Shown here: one piece after another, positions 32,926 to 43,663 of the stretch
How the letters are laid out: each line of letters begins with the position of its first letter
Position numbering within the stretch: position 1 is the first letter of the stretch
NCBI GenBank assembly: GCA_903921325.1
Contig: CAIXPL010000001.1
Location: forward strand, 248,001-312,000
Reading direction: 5' to 3'
Source of the DNA: an uncultured Pseudomonadota bacterium
GTDB lineage: Bacteria > Pseudomonadota > Gammaproteobacteria > Burkholderiales > SG8-39
Length of the DNA: 64,000 nt
Notes under the pieces: model-generated
Told to the model about the DNA's origin: nothing
The model's input: only the letters and a program-made list of their open reading frames with translations
Database searches by the model: none
Translations under genes and position numbers: made by a program

Positions 32926-33993
32926 CTAGATTCGGTGCCGGACCTGACCGGCGCTTTGCAGGCGCGCAAGCGCGCGGCCCGCGATGTCACCCAGCGGAAT
33001 TACTTCATCGACAGCGCCCACGGCAATGGCCTCCTTGGGCATGCCGAACACCACGCAGCTCGCTTCGTCCTGTGCCAGGTTCCACGCGCCTGCCTGCTTC
33101 ATTTCGAGCATGGCAGCCGCACCGTCCTTGCCCATGCCGGTGAGCATGATGCCGATTGCATTCGGTCCCACGTTCTGCGCCGCCGAACGGAATAGCACTT
33201 CGACCGAAGGCCGGTGGCGATTCACCGCGGACTCATCGGACAGCGCGACCACGTAGTTCGTACCATTCTTCCGGATTGAAAGATGGCGGTCGCCAGGGGC
33301 AATGTAGACGTGTCCGGGAAGCACACGCTCGCCCTCTTGCGCCTCCTTCACCTTGATGCGGCAGACGCTGTCCAGTCGTGCGGCAAAGCTTTTGGTGAAA
33401 CCGGCCGGCATGTGCTGGGTAACCAGAATTGCCGGTGCGTCCGGGGGCAACTGGACCAGCACTTCCTTGATTGCCTCGGTGCCGCCGGTGGAGGCACCGA
33501 TGACGATCAGCTTTTCTGTCGAGGCAACCCGATCGGAGAGCGCCGGTAGCGCGCGACCCGGTGCGGCATGGGCTGGCGCAGGTGATTTCACGCGGGCATT
33601 GGCCGCTGTACGGATCTTTTCAGTGATCTCGAGGGCGTACTCTTTCAACCCGTTGACGACGTCGATCTTTGGTTTGGACACATAATCGATTGCCCCGAGT
33701 TCCAAGGCTCGCAAAGTAATCTCCGAGCCTCGCTCCGTCATGGTTGACACCATGACGACGGGCATCGGGCGCAAGCGCATGAGTCTTTCCAGAAAATCAA
33801 GCCCGTCCATTCTCGGCATCTCGACATCGAGGGTGAGGACGTCTGGTTCGAGGCTCTTGATCATTTCGCGCGCAACCAGTGGATCAGGGGCCGCGCCGAC
33901 CACCTGCATGTCGGCCTGTCGATTGATGATCTCTGTGAGCATCTTTCGCACCAGTGCGGAGTCATCTACCACCAGAACTCGAATCTGCTTCAT
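32926..33993 (-). CDS. cheB: Chemotaxis protein-glutamate methylesterase/deamidase CheB
   Basis: 355 residues. N-terminal receiver domain with the acidic pair D10-D11 and phospho-acceptor D56 ([12 protein letters not shown]); then a linker and the C-terminal methylesterase domain with the catalytic Ser in [11 protein letters not shown], His in [10 protein letters not shown] and Asp in [12 protein letters not shown]. It removes methyl groups from receptors for adaptation, opposing CheR. Last gene of the ten-gene chemotaxis operon, 58 nt after cheD. Confidence 0.96.
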   Translation of the reverse strand: MKQIRVLVVDDSALVRKMLTEIINRQADMQVVGAAPDPLVAREMIKSLEPDVLTLDVEMPRMDGLDFLERLMRLRPMPVVMVSTMTERGSEITLRALELGAIDYVSKPKIDVVNGLKEYALEITEKIRTAANARVKSPAPAHAAPGRALPALSDRVASTEKLIVIGASTGGTEAIKEVLVQLPPDAPAILVTQHMPAGFTKSFAARLDSVCRIKVKEAQEGERVLPGHVYIAPGDRHLSIRKNGTNYVVALSDESAVNRHRPSVEVLFRSAAQNVGPNAIGIMLTGMGKDGAAAMLEMKQAGAWNLAQDEASCVVFGMPKEAIAVGAVDEVIPLGDIAGRALARLQSAGQVRHRI

Positions 33994-34051
33994 TGATTTC
34001 TTCCTTGTTTTGCCCTTTTTTGCCGAGCCGCCCTACCTGCACCGTGCCGCC

Positions 34052-34663
34052 CTAACTGAACAGCTCGATATCCCCGCCAACCGGAACCTTGCGCAAGCGC
34101 GAACCATAGTCCTGCTCGCTGGCAATGAATTTCTGGGTCGGCACATCCTGCAGCTTCCGTACCATCGCCTTGCCGGTCATTGGGAAGTAATGCACCTTGC
34201 GCGGAAAGGTATCGAGCAGATCGCTCGCTACCACGCGGATGCGTTCGGTTTCGAGGAACTGCATGACGAACTCGGCGTTGCGCCTGCCTACGTTGGCCGA
34301 GTTGAGCCCGGGCAGCACCTTGCCGCCGCCAAACACCTTGGCCTCGAGGTGCGCGCGCCGGGCACCGAGCTTGCTGATGTGGTTGATCAGGATTTCCATG
34401 GCATAGGTGCCATAGCGGGCCGATGTGCTGAGCGGATTTTGCTCTTCAACCGCACTCTCGGGCAGCATGAAATGATTCATGCCACCGATGCCATTGCCCA
34501 CGTCGCGTATGCATGCGGCAACGCAGGAACCGAGCACCGTCACGATCATCATGTCCTGCGAGGTGACATAGTATTCACCGGGCAGAACCTTGGCGGCCTT
34601 CGCATTGAAACTGCGATCAAAGTAGATGTTTGTCGCCAGTGCCTCATTCAGCTCGTCAGCCAC
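34052..34663 (-). CDS. cheD: Chemoreceptor glutamine deamidase CheD
   Basis: 203 residues. The CheD active-site residues are visible: Cys47 in VTVLGSCVAACIRD and His64 in GGMNHFMLPE, with the conserved GEYYVTSQ before them. CheD deamidates receptor Gln residues and, in organisms with CheC, stimulates that phosphatase. The nearby ExxN protein at 47514-47987 makes this possibility relevant. It overlaps the end of cheR by 8 nt. Confidence 0.94.
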   Translation of the reverse strand: MADELNEALATNIYFDRSFNAKAAKVLPGEYYVTSQDMMIVTVLGSCVAACIRDVGNGIGGMNHFMLPESAVEEQNPLSTSARYGTYAMEILINHISKLGARRAHLEAKVFGGGKVLPGLNSANVGRRNAEFVMQFLETERIRVVASDLLDTFPRKVHYFPMTGKAMVRKLQDVPTQKFIASEQDYGSRLRKVPVGGDIELFS

Positions 34664-35600
34664 GTGTCACCTGCGATCGGTTGGTCACGGTCGGTATGCG
34701 CTGGGTTTGTGTCGGTGTTCGATTGGATCCCGTCGTGGTCCGGTAGGCCCCGGTCCGCGCAAGCGGCAGCGGCGAATACACAGTCTTTCCCTTCAGCTTG
34801 AACAGATCCGAGCTGTGCACAAAGCTCTCCGAATGGCCGGCAAAGAGCAGCCCGTCACTGCGCATGACCGGCGCGAATTTGATGAGGATCTGGCGCTGGG
34901 TATCCTTGTCAAAATAAATCATCACGTTGCGACACATGATGACGTCAAGGGGACCGCGCACCGGCCACTGATTGTCGAGCAGATTGATCTGCTGAAAGGT
35001 GATCAGCCGGCGCAGTTCAGGGCGCACCATGACCAATCCGTCTCGCTGCCCGGTTCCACGCAGAAAGAAGCGGCGAACCCGCTCTGGTGACAGGGCATCG
35101 ATGCGCTCCTGATCGTAGATGCCGGCCTCTGCTTTGGCCAGTACGTTCGTGTCGACATCGGTGGCGAGGATGCGCACCGGGGGCGACGGGTCATTCAGTG
35201 CCTCGATCGCAGTCATCGCAATCGTATAGGGCTCTTCGCCCGTCGAGGCCGCGCAGCACCAGATCGTTATGGGCTCGGGACTCGCGCGGCGCCGCTCTGC
35301 AATGTGATCGGCCAGAATCGGAAAGTGGTGCGCCTCACGAAAGAACGCGGTCAGATTGGTCGTGAGGGCATTCGTAAAGGCCTGCATCTCCTCCGCGTCA
35401 TTACTTTCAAGCAACCTCAGGTAGTCGGCAAACCGCGTGAGACCGCGGTCGCGCAAACGGCGTGCAAGTCGGCTGTAGACCATGTCCTGCTTGCTCGAGG
35501 AGAGGGAAATCCCCGCAATCTCATAGATCAGAGTGCGCACCCGCTCAAAATCACCCGAGGTGAACTCGTATTCGCGTGCCTTTAGATCGATGGCATTCAT
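34656..35600 (-). CDS. cheR: Chemotaxis protein methyltransferase CheR
   Basis: 314 residues from ATG 35600, which overlaps the stop of the preceding MCP gene by one base (TGATG). N-terminal helical domain, then the SAM-binding domain: IWCCAASTGEEPYTIAMTAI, RILATDVDTNVLAKA and DVIMCRNVMIYFD. The beta subdomain that binds receptor pentapeptides is in the expected place, which fits the three xWxxF-ended MCPs encoded just upstream. The C-terminal tail (about 30 residues, Thr/Arg/Gln-rich) is unusual low-complexity sequence. Confidence 0.94.
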   Translation of the reverse strand: MNAIDLKAREYEFTSGDFERVRTLIYEIAGISLSSSKQDMVYSRLARRLRDRGLTRFADYLRLLESNDAEEMQAFTNALTTNLTAFFREAHHFPILADHIAERRRASPEPITIWCCAASTGEEPYTIAMTAIEALNDPSPPVRILATDVDTNVLAKAEAGIYDQERIDALSPERVRRFFLRGTGQRDGLVMVRPELRRLITFQQINLLDNQWPVRGPLDVIMCRNVMIYFDKDTQRQILIKFAPVMRSDGLLFAGHSESFVHSSDLFKLKGKTVYSPLPLARTGAYRTTTGSNRTPTQTQRIPTVTNRSQVTRG

Positions 35601-37993
35601 CAAAACTCCGCCCACTCATCGCTATCGGTGCCGGCACTCTTGCCCGAGGCCACCGCAGCTTTCGCCACGCTGGGGCGTATAAGCGCGGCAGGGGCTGGAT
35701 GCGCCGATGCTTTCGCGCTGGGCAGCCGCGTGACATTGGTCGCCCGATTCGGTCCACGCCGCTCAACCATCGGCGCGCGTCCTGCGACTGCCTGTTGGCT
35801 CAACCGGAACGTCGCGACAGCCCGGCTCAGGCTTTCGGCTTGCTCCTGCATCGACTCGGCGGCGGCGGCCACCTCCTCCACCAAGGCCGCATTTTGTTGC
35901 GTCACCTCGTCCATCTGCGCGATCGCGGTATTGACCTGTTCGATCCCACCGCTTTGCTCTTCACTGGCCGCGGTGATCTCAGCCATGATGTCGCTCACCC
36001 GCTTGATCGAGCCGACAATTTCCTCCATCGTGCGCCCTGCCTCATCGACCAGTCGCGTGCCAGAGTCCACACGTGCCACCGAGTCCGAGATGAGACCCTT
36101 GATCTCCTTGGCGGCCGCCGCACTTCGCTGCGCGAGATTTCTCACCTCGGTGGCCACCACAGCGAAGCCGCGGCCCTGTTCACCGGCACGGGCAGCCTCC
36201 ACTGCAGCGTTGAGAGCAAGGATGTTGGTCTGGAATGCGATGCCATCGATCACGCTGATGATGTCAACAATCTTCTTCGAGGCCTCATTGATCGAGCCCA
36301 TGGTGCTCACCACCTGGCCCACCACTTCACCACCGCGCACCGCGACCCCGGAGGCCGATGCTGCCAGTTGATTGGCCTGCTTGGCGTTCTCTGCGTTCTG
36401 CCGCACCGTCGAGGTCAGTTGCTCCATGCTCGAGGCGGTCTCCTGCAGACTCGAGGCCTGTTCTTCGGTGCGTTGCGACAAATCGGTGTTGCCCTGTGCG
36501 ATTTCCTTTGAGGCAGTGGCGATGGAGTCAGTGGATTCCTTGATCTGCGAAATGATGTGAGTGAGCTGGGTCACCGTTTGATTCGAATCTTCCTTCATTA
36601 TTCCGAAGGTGCCCTTGTAGTCATTGGTGATGCGCTCGCTGAGATCGCCACGGGCGAGCGCGCTCAAGACGCGCACCACTTCGTTCAGCCCGGCGGAGCT
36701 CACTTCCATCAACTGGTTGATGCCCTGGCCCAACTGCCGGAAAAAGCCCTCTTTCCCTGCCAGATCGATCCGCTGACTGAAATCACCCGCCACTGCGGCG
36801 TTCACAATCCCCTCAATCTCAAGCTCTGCCGCCATCTGCTCGGTACGATCCAGCCACTGCCCGATCGTTCCAATTTTCTCGCCGCTCGGTGACAGGACCG
36901 GCGTTGTCGTCACGTCATAGCAACGCCCGCCGAGGGTCATTCGCGTGGTCATGGTGTGGGTAAGGCGGCTCATGCGTTGCAGCGAATCCTGCGGATCGCT
37001 GGAGAGCACACCGAGAGACGCCCCAACCACCTTGTTCGCCTGGAATGCAGGGTTCGCCGCGCGAAAGGCCGCCTCATCGCGCCGCAAAATCTCGTTCATC
37101 TTGTGATTGATATAGATGATGGTGCCGCTGGCATCCGCAATGCGCATCGGCATCGGTGCCGAATCAAGCGCCTGCTTCACCTGCAGATTCTCAGCGGCAA
37201 TGCGACGCTCCTCGGCCATACGCTCGACCAGTCCGTCCTGCATCTTGCTCAAGGACTGCAGCAGGCGTCCCAGTTCATCCTGCCCGGTCACCTCGATGGC
37301 GTTGTCAAGCTTGCCCGCGGCGATTGCATCGGCCACCGCAACGGAGGCGCTCAGCGGCCCGGTGACACCACGTATGACGAAACGTGCCGTGACCCCGAGC
37401 ATCAGCAGGATGAGGGCAATGAAGCCGGCGATCACCATGGCGCCATGCGTGAATTGGGCATCGATGTCATCGACATAGACCCCTGAGGCGATGATCCAGC
37501 CCCAGGGTTCAAAGCCTTTCACGTAGGAAATCTTCTGTTCGGCTTTGGTGCTGTCCGGTTTTGGCCATTCATAGGATACAAACCCTGCCCCGCTGCGCTT
37601 CACCGTGTCCACGAATTCGACGAACATGTGCTTGCCAGTGGAGTCCACTTGGCCCGACAGATCAGTTCCGTCCAGCTCCGGCTTGATCGGATGCATCACC
37701 ATCGTCGGATGCAAGTCACTGATCATGAAATATTCCTTGCCGCCGTATCGGAGCGATTTCATGGCCACCTTGGCCTGCTCCTGCGCCTGATCGCGGGTCA
37801 ACCGTCCGGCTGATTCAAGCTGCTGGTAGTGCGCGACCAGGGCGTGGGCCGATTCAACCACGTGCTGCGTAGCCAGCCGTCGCTCGGCGAGCAGTGTGTC
37901 GCGCTTGTCAATCAATGCGTAGCCGGTAAAGACACTCAGCGCGGCCATTGCAATGAGAACGATCAGCCAGATTTTCTTTCCAACGGAGAACAT
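35600..37993 (-). CDS. Methyl-accepting chemotaxis protein with single Cache, HAMP and PAS domains
   Basis: 797 residues from ATG 37993. TM1 (residues 8-28), periplasmic sCache_2 domain ([35 protein letters not shown]), TM2 near 188-210, HAMP, a cytoplasmic PAS-like domain ([20 protein letters not shown]), a second HAMP-like stretch ([19 protein letters not shown]) and a long signalling domain whose hairpin tip reads [20 protein letters not shown]. It ends DEWAEF, a CheR/CheB-docking xWxxF pentapeptide. sCache_2 domains often bind small organic acids; the ligand here is unknown. The start could be as early as 38035, overlapping the upstream MCP gene, but GGTAGG before 37993 favours that site. 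Confidence 0.92.
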   Translation of the reverse strand: MFSVGKKIWLIVLIAMAALSVFTGYALIDKRDTLLAERRLATQHVVESAHALVAHYQQLESAGRLTRDQAQEQAKVAMKSLRYGGKEYFMISDLHPTMVMHPIKPELDGTDLSGQVDSTGKHMFVEFVDTVKRSGAGFVSYEWPKPDSTKAEQKISYVKGFEPWGWIIASGVYVDDIDAQFTHGAMVIAGFIALILLMLGVTARFVIRGVTGPLSASVAVADAIAAGKLDNAIEVTGQDELGRLLQSLSKMQDGLVERMAEERRIAAENLQVKQALDSAPMPMRIADASGTIIYINHKMNEILRRDEAAFRAANPAFQANKVVGASLGVLSSDPQDSLQRMSRLTHTMTTRMTLGGRCYDVTTTPVLSPSGEKIGTIGQWLDRTEQMAAELEIEGIVNAAVAGDFSQRIDLAGKEGFFRQLGQGINQLMEVSSAGLNEVVRVLSALARGDLSERITNDYKGTFGIMKEDSNQTVTQLTHIISQIKESTDSIATASKEIAQGNTDLSQRTEEQASSLQETASSMEQLTSTVRQNAENAKQANQLAASASGVAVRGGEVVGQVVSTMGSINEASKKIVDIISVIDGIAFQTNILALNAAVEAARAGEQGRGFAVVATEVRNLAQRSAAAAKEIKGLISDSVARVDSGTRLVDEAGRTMEEIVGSIKRVSDIMAEITAASEEQSGGIEQVNTAIAQMDEVTQQNAALVEEVAAAAESMQEQAESLSRAVATFRLSQQAVAGRAPMVERRGPNRATNVTRLPSAKASAHPAPAALIRPSVAKAAVASGKSAGTDSDEWAEF

Positions 37994-38019
37994 GGGCGTA
38001 CCTACCTTATCGGATGTTT

Positions 38020-40686
38020 TCAGAACTCTGACCAATCATCATCAGTGCCTGTCTTCGCTCGCGCGAGCGGCTTGCTGACACGTGCGGACACCAGCGTTCG
38101 CCGCTGGGGCCTTACAACTTCGTGTTCGGTGTTTGCTGCGACGACCGGCACATGCCAGCCTGCCGAGCCTTGGTCCTGAACCGCATCGCCTGCGCCCAAC
38201 CGGAACACGGCCACCGCCTGAGTGAGGTTGTATGCCTGCTCTTGCAGTGACTCGGCGGCGGCGGCGGCCTGCTCGACCAGTGCCGCGTTCTGCTGGGTCA
38301 CCTCGTCCATCTCGGAAATCGCCGATCCGACCTGCTCGATGCCTTCGCTTTGCTCCTCGGAGGCCGCCGTGATCTCGCTCATGATGTCGGTGACCCGCTT
38401 GATCGAGGTGACGATTTCCTCCATCGTCTTGCCGGCCTCATCGACCAACTGCGTGCCGTTGCCCACCTTGTCGACCGAATCGGAAATGAGCTCCTTGATC
38501 TCCTTGGCCGCTGCAGCACTTCTCTGCGCGAGATTCCTCACCTCGGTGGCGACCACCGCAAATCCGCGTCCCTGCTCTCCTGCACGGGCCGCTTCAACTG
38601 CGGCATTGAGCGCGAGAATATTGGTCTGGAAGGCAATGCCATCGATCACCGCAATAATGTCGGCGATCTTCTTGGAACTCTCATTGATCGAACCCATGGT
38701 GGCCACTACCAGCCCGACCACCTGACCGCCCTTTATCGCAACATCCGAGGCGCCGATCGCCAGTTGGTTCGCTTGCCGCGCGTTCTCGGCGTTCTGCCGT
38801 ACCGTCGAGGTCAGCTCCTCCATGGAATTGGCGGTCTCCTCCAGAGACCCGGCCTGTCTCTCGGTCCGCTGCGACAGGTCTGAATTGCCCGATGCAATTT
38901 CCTTCGATGCGGTGTTGATCGCATCCGAGGCGTCACGTATCTGCCCGACAATGTCCGCCAGCTGCGCCACCGTCTGATTCGCGTCGTCCTTCAACCGGCC
39001 AAACGTGCCTTCGTAGTCACTGCTGATCCGTTCGGTCAGATCGCCACGCGCCATCGCGCCAAGGACACGCGAGACCTCGCTCAAACCGCAGTCACTCACT
39101 TCCATGAGCTGGTTGAGACCTTTCACCATTTCTGCGAATTCATGCGTATAGCGCCGCTCCTCGCCGCGCACCTTCAAGTCCCCGCTCGCTGCGGCCTTCA
39201 CCAGGCGCGCAATCTCGAGATTGATGGTCTGCAGACTTTCCTTCACGCCTGCGATCGCATCGGTGATGCGCGCTTTCTCGCCGGGCAGTTGCTGCAGCTC
39301 CACCGAGAGATCACCGATCGCATATTTCTGCACCACCTCAACAACGCGCATCGTGTCAGCGATGTGCGAGGCCACCAGCTCGTTCACCTGCTCGGCCATT
39401 TCCCGGTAGCGGCCGGTAAATTGCTGAGAATCGATGCGATGGCTGATCAGACCCGCCTCATGCCTGCGCTTCATTTCGACCTGGGCCGCAACGAAGCTCT
39501 TGAGCTTCTCCTGCATCGCCTTCATTGAGTCAATCAACACGCCCACTTCGTCGTTCGCGCTGTGCTCGACGCCAATGTCGAGATTGCCAGCCGCCACGCC
39601 CTCGGCAATTCTCATGGCGTCAGCAAGCGGGGCGACCACGCTGCGGATGATCATCATGGCCAGATAGGTGCCGGCGGCGAGCAACAGGGCAAGCAAGGCG
39701 AGAACGAAACGCTCTTCTCGGCGCTGGGCACCCTCGCGCGCATCGAGCAGGCTTGCGATCTCGGCGATCGCACGGTGATTCAGTTTGAACTGGCTCTCAA
39801 TCGCCGCGTTCATGCCCGCGCGGTACTCCGCGACGCTCTGCGTACGTTGACCCTCGACCAGTATGGCGCGGCTCATCAAAACGGCCGCCTTCACCTGACT
39901 GGCCGCCTCCTCGCGTGCCGAGCGGATGCTCGACTCAACCCCGGCATCGGCCCGGATTGCCTTGGCAAACGCCTGGTCGGCGCGCCCCATGAGATAGTTG
40001 GCACGGTCTACCAGAGTCGCCGCCCTGACACGCTCGTCCTCGGCGCTCGATTGCGCCTTGCCGGTGAGCGCGTCGGCCCCCTGTGCACGCAACCGTGCCA
40101 TCGCTTCGCTGAGCCCGGGCATGTAGATGATCGTGGCAATAGCGAGGTAGTAGGTCGGTGCCTCGGGATCGAGGGTGAGTCCGTAGGCATCGGCCGCCGA
40201 TTCGGCGCTATCGAGAAAATTGTTGATAAGCGCGGAGTGCCGGCGACGGCTCTCGTCCACCGAGAGCGCTTTTGCACTCACAGCCGCGCTCAAGCTCTTC
40301 CATTCGACCAGTGCCGTGCCCACCGGTCTGGTGACCTCCGGTGCTACCGCGGAATCAACCACCAGCCGCTCAAGCGGCGCGATGACTCGATCCGCTTCAC
40401 CGCGTACGGCATCGAGGCTTCCCGCATTCGCATCGACACCGGCGAGCCAGCTCGTCGCGATGCCCCTTTGCTTTTGAACAGTGCGTGCTGCATCGAGCAA
40501 GGACTCGATCACTGGCACACCCGCGCGTTCGAGCGCGGTGACCTCAATGACCTTATTTGCCTCGCGCAAATAGATATAAAGCTGCAGGCCAATCAGAGCA
40601 AGAACAAGTAATCCGAGGACGACGAAGCGCCGCCCCAGGTTCATCCCGCGGAACAACTTGACCAGCCCGGGCTGTCGGGCCGTCAT
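38020..40686 (-). CDS. Methyl-accepting chemotaxis protein with long helical sensor and multiple HAMP units
   Basis: 888 residues. TM1 at about 21-41, an approximately 290-residue helical periplasmic domain ([20 protein letters not shown] is reminiscent of NIT sensor domains; [20 protein letters not shown]), TM2 near 330-350, HAMP, a helical linker, two further HAMP-like segments (residues about 470-600, including [20 protein letters not shown]), then the signalling hairpin with [20 protein letters not shown]. It ends DDWSEF, a CheR/CheB-docking pentapeptide. It is clearly paralogous to the next MCP upstream in the operon. Ligand unknown. Confidence 0.92.
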   Translation of the reverse strand: MTARQPGLVKLFRGMNLGRRFVVLGLLVLALIGLQLYIYLREANKVIEVTALERAGVPVIESLLDAARTVQKQRGIATSWLAGVDANAGSLDAVRGEADRVIAPLERLVVDSAVAPEVTRPVGTALVEWKSLSAAVSAKALSVDESRRRHSALINNFLDSAESAADAYGLTLDPEAPTYYLAIATIIYMPGLSEAMARLRAQGADALTGKAQSSAEDERVRAATLVDRANYLMGRADQAFAKAIRADAGVESSIRSAREEAASQVKAAVLMSRAILVEGQRTQSVAEYRAGMNAAIESQFKLNHRAIAEIASLLDAREGAQRREERFVLALLALLLAAGTYLAMMIIRSVVAPLADAMRIAEGVAAGNLDIGVEHSANDEVGVLIDSMKAMQEKLKSFVAAQVEMKRRHEAGLISHRIDSQQFTGRYREMAEQVNELVASHIADTMRVVEVVQKYAIGDLSVELQQLPGEKARITDAIAGVKESLQTINLEIARLVKAAASGDLKVRGEERRYTHEFAEMVKGLNQLMEVSDCGLSEVSRVLGAMARGDLTERISSDYEGTFGRLKDDANQTVAQLADIVGQIRDASDAINTASKEIASGNSDLSQRTERQAGSLEETANSMEELTSTVRQNAENARQANQLAIGASDVAIKGGQVVGLVVATMGSINESSKKIADIIAVIDGIAFQTNILALNAAVEAARAGEQGRGFAVVATEVRNLAQRSAAAAKEIKELISDSVDKVGNGTQLVDEAGKTMEEIVTSIKRVTDIMSEITAASEEQSEGIEQVGSAISEMDEVTQQNAALVEQAAAAAESLQEQAYNLTQAVAVFRLGAGDAVQDQGSAGWHVPVVAANTEHEVVRPQRRTLVSARVSKPLARAKTGTDDDWSEF

Positions 40687-40753
40687 TTCAAAACGCTCCA
40701 GACCTTATTTCCAGCTGTGAACATTACAGACACCTGCCTCATTGGGGTTGCTT

Positions 40754-43051
40754 TCAGAATTCTGACCATTCATCGTCAGTACCGGTCCTTGCCAGCCTGA
40801 GCGGCGAAGCGGTACTCGGAATCGTCGCGTTGGGTCGCGGCGGCGCTACGCTCGCGTGCGTAGCGATGGTTGTGTCGTGGTAGGTGCGCCCGTGCGTTGC
40901 ACCGTCACCGGCGAGCTCATCGCCCTCGAGCTGGAACATCGCCACCGCCTCCGTGAGCTGCTGCGCCTGAACCTGCAACGAATCCGCCGCCGCCGCCGCC
41001 TCCTTCACCAGCATGGCATTCTGCTGCGTCACCTGATCCATCTCGATGATGGCCGAGCCAACCTGCTGTATGCCTTCGCTTTGCGACTCCGAGGCTGCGG
41101 TAATCTCACCCATGATGTCGGTGACCCGTTTGATCGAGGTGACGATTTCCCCCATCGTCTTGCCAGCCTCATCGACCAGCTGCGTGCCGTTAGCCACCTT
41201 GTTCACCGAATCAGAGATGAGTTCCTTGATTTCCTTGGCCGCGGCGGCGCTGCGTTGTGCAAGATTTCTTACCTCGGTTGCAACCACAGCAAAGCCGCGC
41301 CCCTGCTCGCCGGCACGCGCCGCCTCAACGGCCGCATTCAACGCAAGAATATTGGTCTGGAAGGCAATGCCATCGATCACCGCAATGATGTCGGCAATCT
41401 TCTTGGAGCTCTGGTTGATCGATCCCATGGTGGCCACCACTTGTCCCACCACCTCACCGCCCTTTCGCGCAACATCCGAAGCGCCAATCGCCAGCTGATT
41501 GGCCTGCCTGGCGTTCTCGGCGTTCTGTCGCACCGTCGAGGTCAACTCCTCCATGGAATTGGCCGTCTCCTCAAGCGATTCCGCCTGCTTCTCGGTGCGT
41601 TGTGACAAGTCGGAATTGCCTGATGCAATTTCCAGCGATGCGGTGTTGATCGCATCGGAGGCCTCTCGAATCTGCCCCACGATACTGGCGTGTGCGGCCA
41701 CCAGTTCGTTGACCTGTTCAGCCATCTCGCGATATCGGCCGGCAAACTGCTGCGAATCGATGCGATGACTGATGAGGCCCGCGTCATGCTTGCGCTTCAT
41801 TTCCACTTGGGCGGCAACAAACCGCTTGAGCTTGTCCTGCATTGCCTTCATCGAGCTGATCAGCACCCCCACCTCATCGGATGCGTTGTCTGCGCTCCCG
41901 ATGTCGAGATTTCCCTGTGCCACACCCTCTGCAATTCTGACCGCATCGCCCAGCGGAGTAACCACGCTGCGTATGATCATCACAGATAGAAAGGCCGCGA
42001 CACCGAACAGCACGGTGAGCAAGGTCAGTACGAAACGCATCTCACTTTTCAGCGCTCCGGCACGCGCATCGAGCAGGCGGTCAATCTCTACGATCGCGGT
42101 GTGGCCCAGTTTGAACTGGCTATCAATGGCCGCATTCATACGCTCGCGGTACTCGGCCACACTCTGAGTACGTTGACCGTCCACAAGAATGCTTTGACTC
42201 ATTGCCAATGCCGACTTCATCTGTGTGATTGCCGTATCGCGCGCTTCCTTGAGGCGCGATTGCACTTCGGCGTCGGCATTGATCGCTTTCACAAATGCGT
42301 TGCTGGCCCGACCAAAGAGATAGTTGGCACGATCAACCAGGGCCGCTGCTCTGACGCGATCGTTCTCAGAGGAGAGATCTGCCTTTCCCGACAGAATATC
42401 TGCCCCGCCGGCGCGGACTTTTCCCATCGCCTCGCTCAACGCCGGCATGTAGATGACCGAGGCGATGATGAGATAGTAGGTTGCTGCTTCCGGGTCGAGC
42501 GTGAGGCCGTACACATCCGCCGCGCTTTCAACTCCATCGAGATAATCGTCAATGAGTGCGGAGTGACGCCGGCGGCTGTCGCCCACAGACAGCGACTTTG
42601 AACTGACCGCCGCCGTCAATGCCTTCCATTCGGCAAGCGCTTCGGCCACTGGCGTGACGATTTCCGATGCCGTCGACGGATCCGCCACAATGCGCTCCAG
42701 AGGCTTGTACGCCTTGTCGGCCTCCGCCCGCGCTGCTTCGAAAGGCACCACGGCGGCACTCTCGCCGACGAGCCAGCCGGTGGCCGCACCGCGTTGTTTC
42801 TGAACGATTCGAGCGGCATCGAGCAGTGCCTCGATCACCGGCAATCCGGCGCTCTCCAGTGCCGTGGTCACGATGACCTTGTTGGCCTCGCGTACGTAGA
42901 TGTAGAGCTGCAGGCTGATCAATGCGAGCATGACAGCACCCAGCACCAGGAAGCGGCGTCCGAGATTCATCCTCCGGGACAAATTGACCAGCCCAGCCTG
43001 TCGGACTGTCGTCGCGAGATTCACTGGTTTTATGACTGTTGCCGCCGCCAC
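40754..43051 (-). CDS. Methyl-accepting chemotaxis protein, shorter paralogue of its neighbour
   Basis: 765 residues. Nearly co-linear with the 888-residue MCP: same helical periplasmic domain ([20 protein letters not shown]), TM2, HAMP and the [20 protein letters not shown] linker. It then jumps from VNELVAAH straight to [15 protein letters not shown], lacking about 130 residues that carry two HAMP-like units in the paralogue. The signalling hairpin tip is intact and the protein ends DEWSEF. First of the three MCP genes after cheW. The pair probably arose by tandem duplication followed by an in-frame deletion or insertion in one copy. Confidence 0.92.
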   Translation of the reverse strand: MAAATVIKPVNLATTVRQAGLVNLSRRMNLGRRFLVLGAVMLALISLQLYIYVREANKVIVTTALESAGLPVIEALLDAARIVQKQRGAATGWLVGESAAVVPFEAARAEADKAYKPLERIVADPSTASEIVTPVAEALAEWKALTAAVSSKSLSVGDSRRRHSALIDDYLDGVESAADVYGLTLDPEAATYYLIIASVIYMPALSEAMGKVRAGGADILSGKADLSSENDRVRAAALVDRANYLFGRASNAFVKAINADAEVQSRLKEARDTAITQMKSALAMSQSILVDGQRTQSVAEYRERMNAAIDSQFKLGHTAIVEIDRLLDARAGALKSEMRFVLTLLTVLFGVAAFLSVMIIRSVVTPLGDAVRIAEGVAQGNLDIGSADNASDEVGVLISSMKAMQDKLKRFVAAQVEMKRKHDAGLISHRIDSQQFAGRYREMAEQVNELVAAHASIVGQIREASDAINTASLEIASGNSDLSQRTEKQAESLEETANSMEELTSTVRQNAENARQANQLAIGASDVARKGGEVVGQVVATMGSINQSSKKIADIIAVIDGIAFQTNILALNAAVEAARAGEQGRGFAVVATEVRNLAQRSAAAAKEIKELISDSVNKVANGTQLVDEAGKTMGEIVTSIKRVTDIMGEITAASESQSEGIQQVGSAIIEMDQVTQQNAMLVKEAAAAADSLQVQAQQLTEAVAMFQLEGDELAGDGATHGRTYHDTTIATHASVAPPRPNATIPSTASPLRLARTGTDDEWSEF

Positions 43052-43098
43052 GTCGGTGCGCTCCGCTGTCGACTGGTTAACAAATGAGCTCTGTGCGC

Positions 43099-43611
43099 TC
43101 AGTGCACGGGGGATTCGAAGAGCGCCATGTCACTGCCCGCCATCAGCTTCTCGATGTCGATCAGGATGAGCATGCGATCATCGGCCGTGCCCAGACCGGT
43201 GATGTACTGGGTGTTGAAAGTGGTCGAAGAGAACTCCGGTGCAGGACGAATCTGCTCTGCAGCTAGCTGGATCACATCGGATACACCGTCCACCACCATG
43301 CCGACGACGCGTCCGGCGACATTGAGGATGATGACCACCGTGAACTGATCGTATTCGGCCTTGCCCAGATCGAACTTGATACGCATATCCACGATGGGTA
43401 CGATGATGCCGCGCAGATTCACCACACCCTTGATGAACCGGGGTGCATTGGCGATGGAGGTCACCGCCTCATAGCCGCGGATCTCCTGCACTTTCAGAAT
43501 TTCGATGCCGTATTCCTCATCGCCCAATTTGAACGTGAGGAATTCATTGAGCATGTTAATCGCCCCGCTGCCGGGCAAATCGGCACGAATCGAGGTGTGC
43601 GCGGTTGACAT
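43099..43611 (-). CDS. cheW: Chemotaxis coupling protein CheW
   Basis: 170 residues from ATG 43611. SH3-like coupling domain: [40 protein letters not shown] and [17 protein letters not shown]. It links receptors to CheA in the polar array. The frame is open upstream to 43698 but overlaps cheA; MSTAHTS is the natural start. It lies between cheA (52-nt gap) and the first MCP gene. Confidence 0.95.
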   Translation of the reverse strand: MSTAHTSIRADLPGSGAINMLNEFLTFKLGDEEYGIEILKVQEIRGYEAVTSIANAPRFIKGVVNLRGIIVPIVDMRIKFDLGKAEYDQFTVVIILNVAGRVVGMVVDGVSDVIQLAAEQIRPAPEFSSTTFNTQYITGLGTADDRMLILIDIEKLMAGSDMALFESPVH

Positions 43612-43663
43612 AGTTCGGTACCCTCTAGAGAAAACGCCGTTTGAAAGGATTCGCTGGTTGGCC

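Noticed and set aside
33740-34801. 353-codon plus-strand open frame
   Set aside because: Antisense to cheB and cheD; no recognisable domain.
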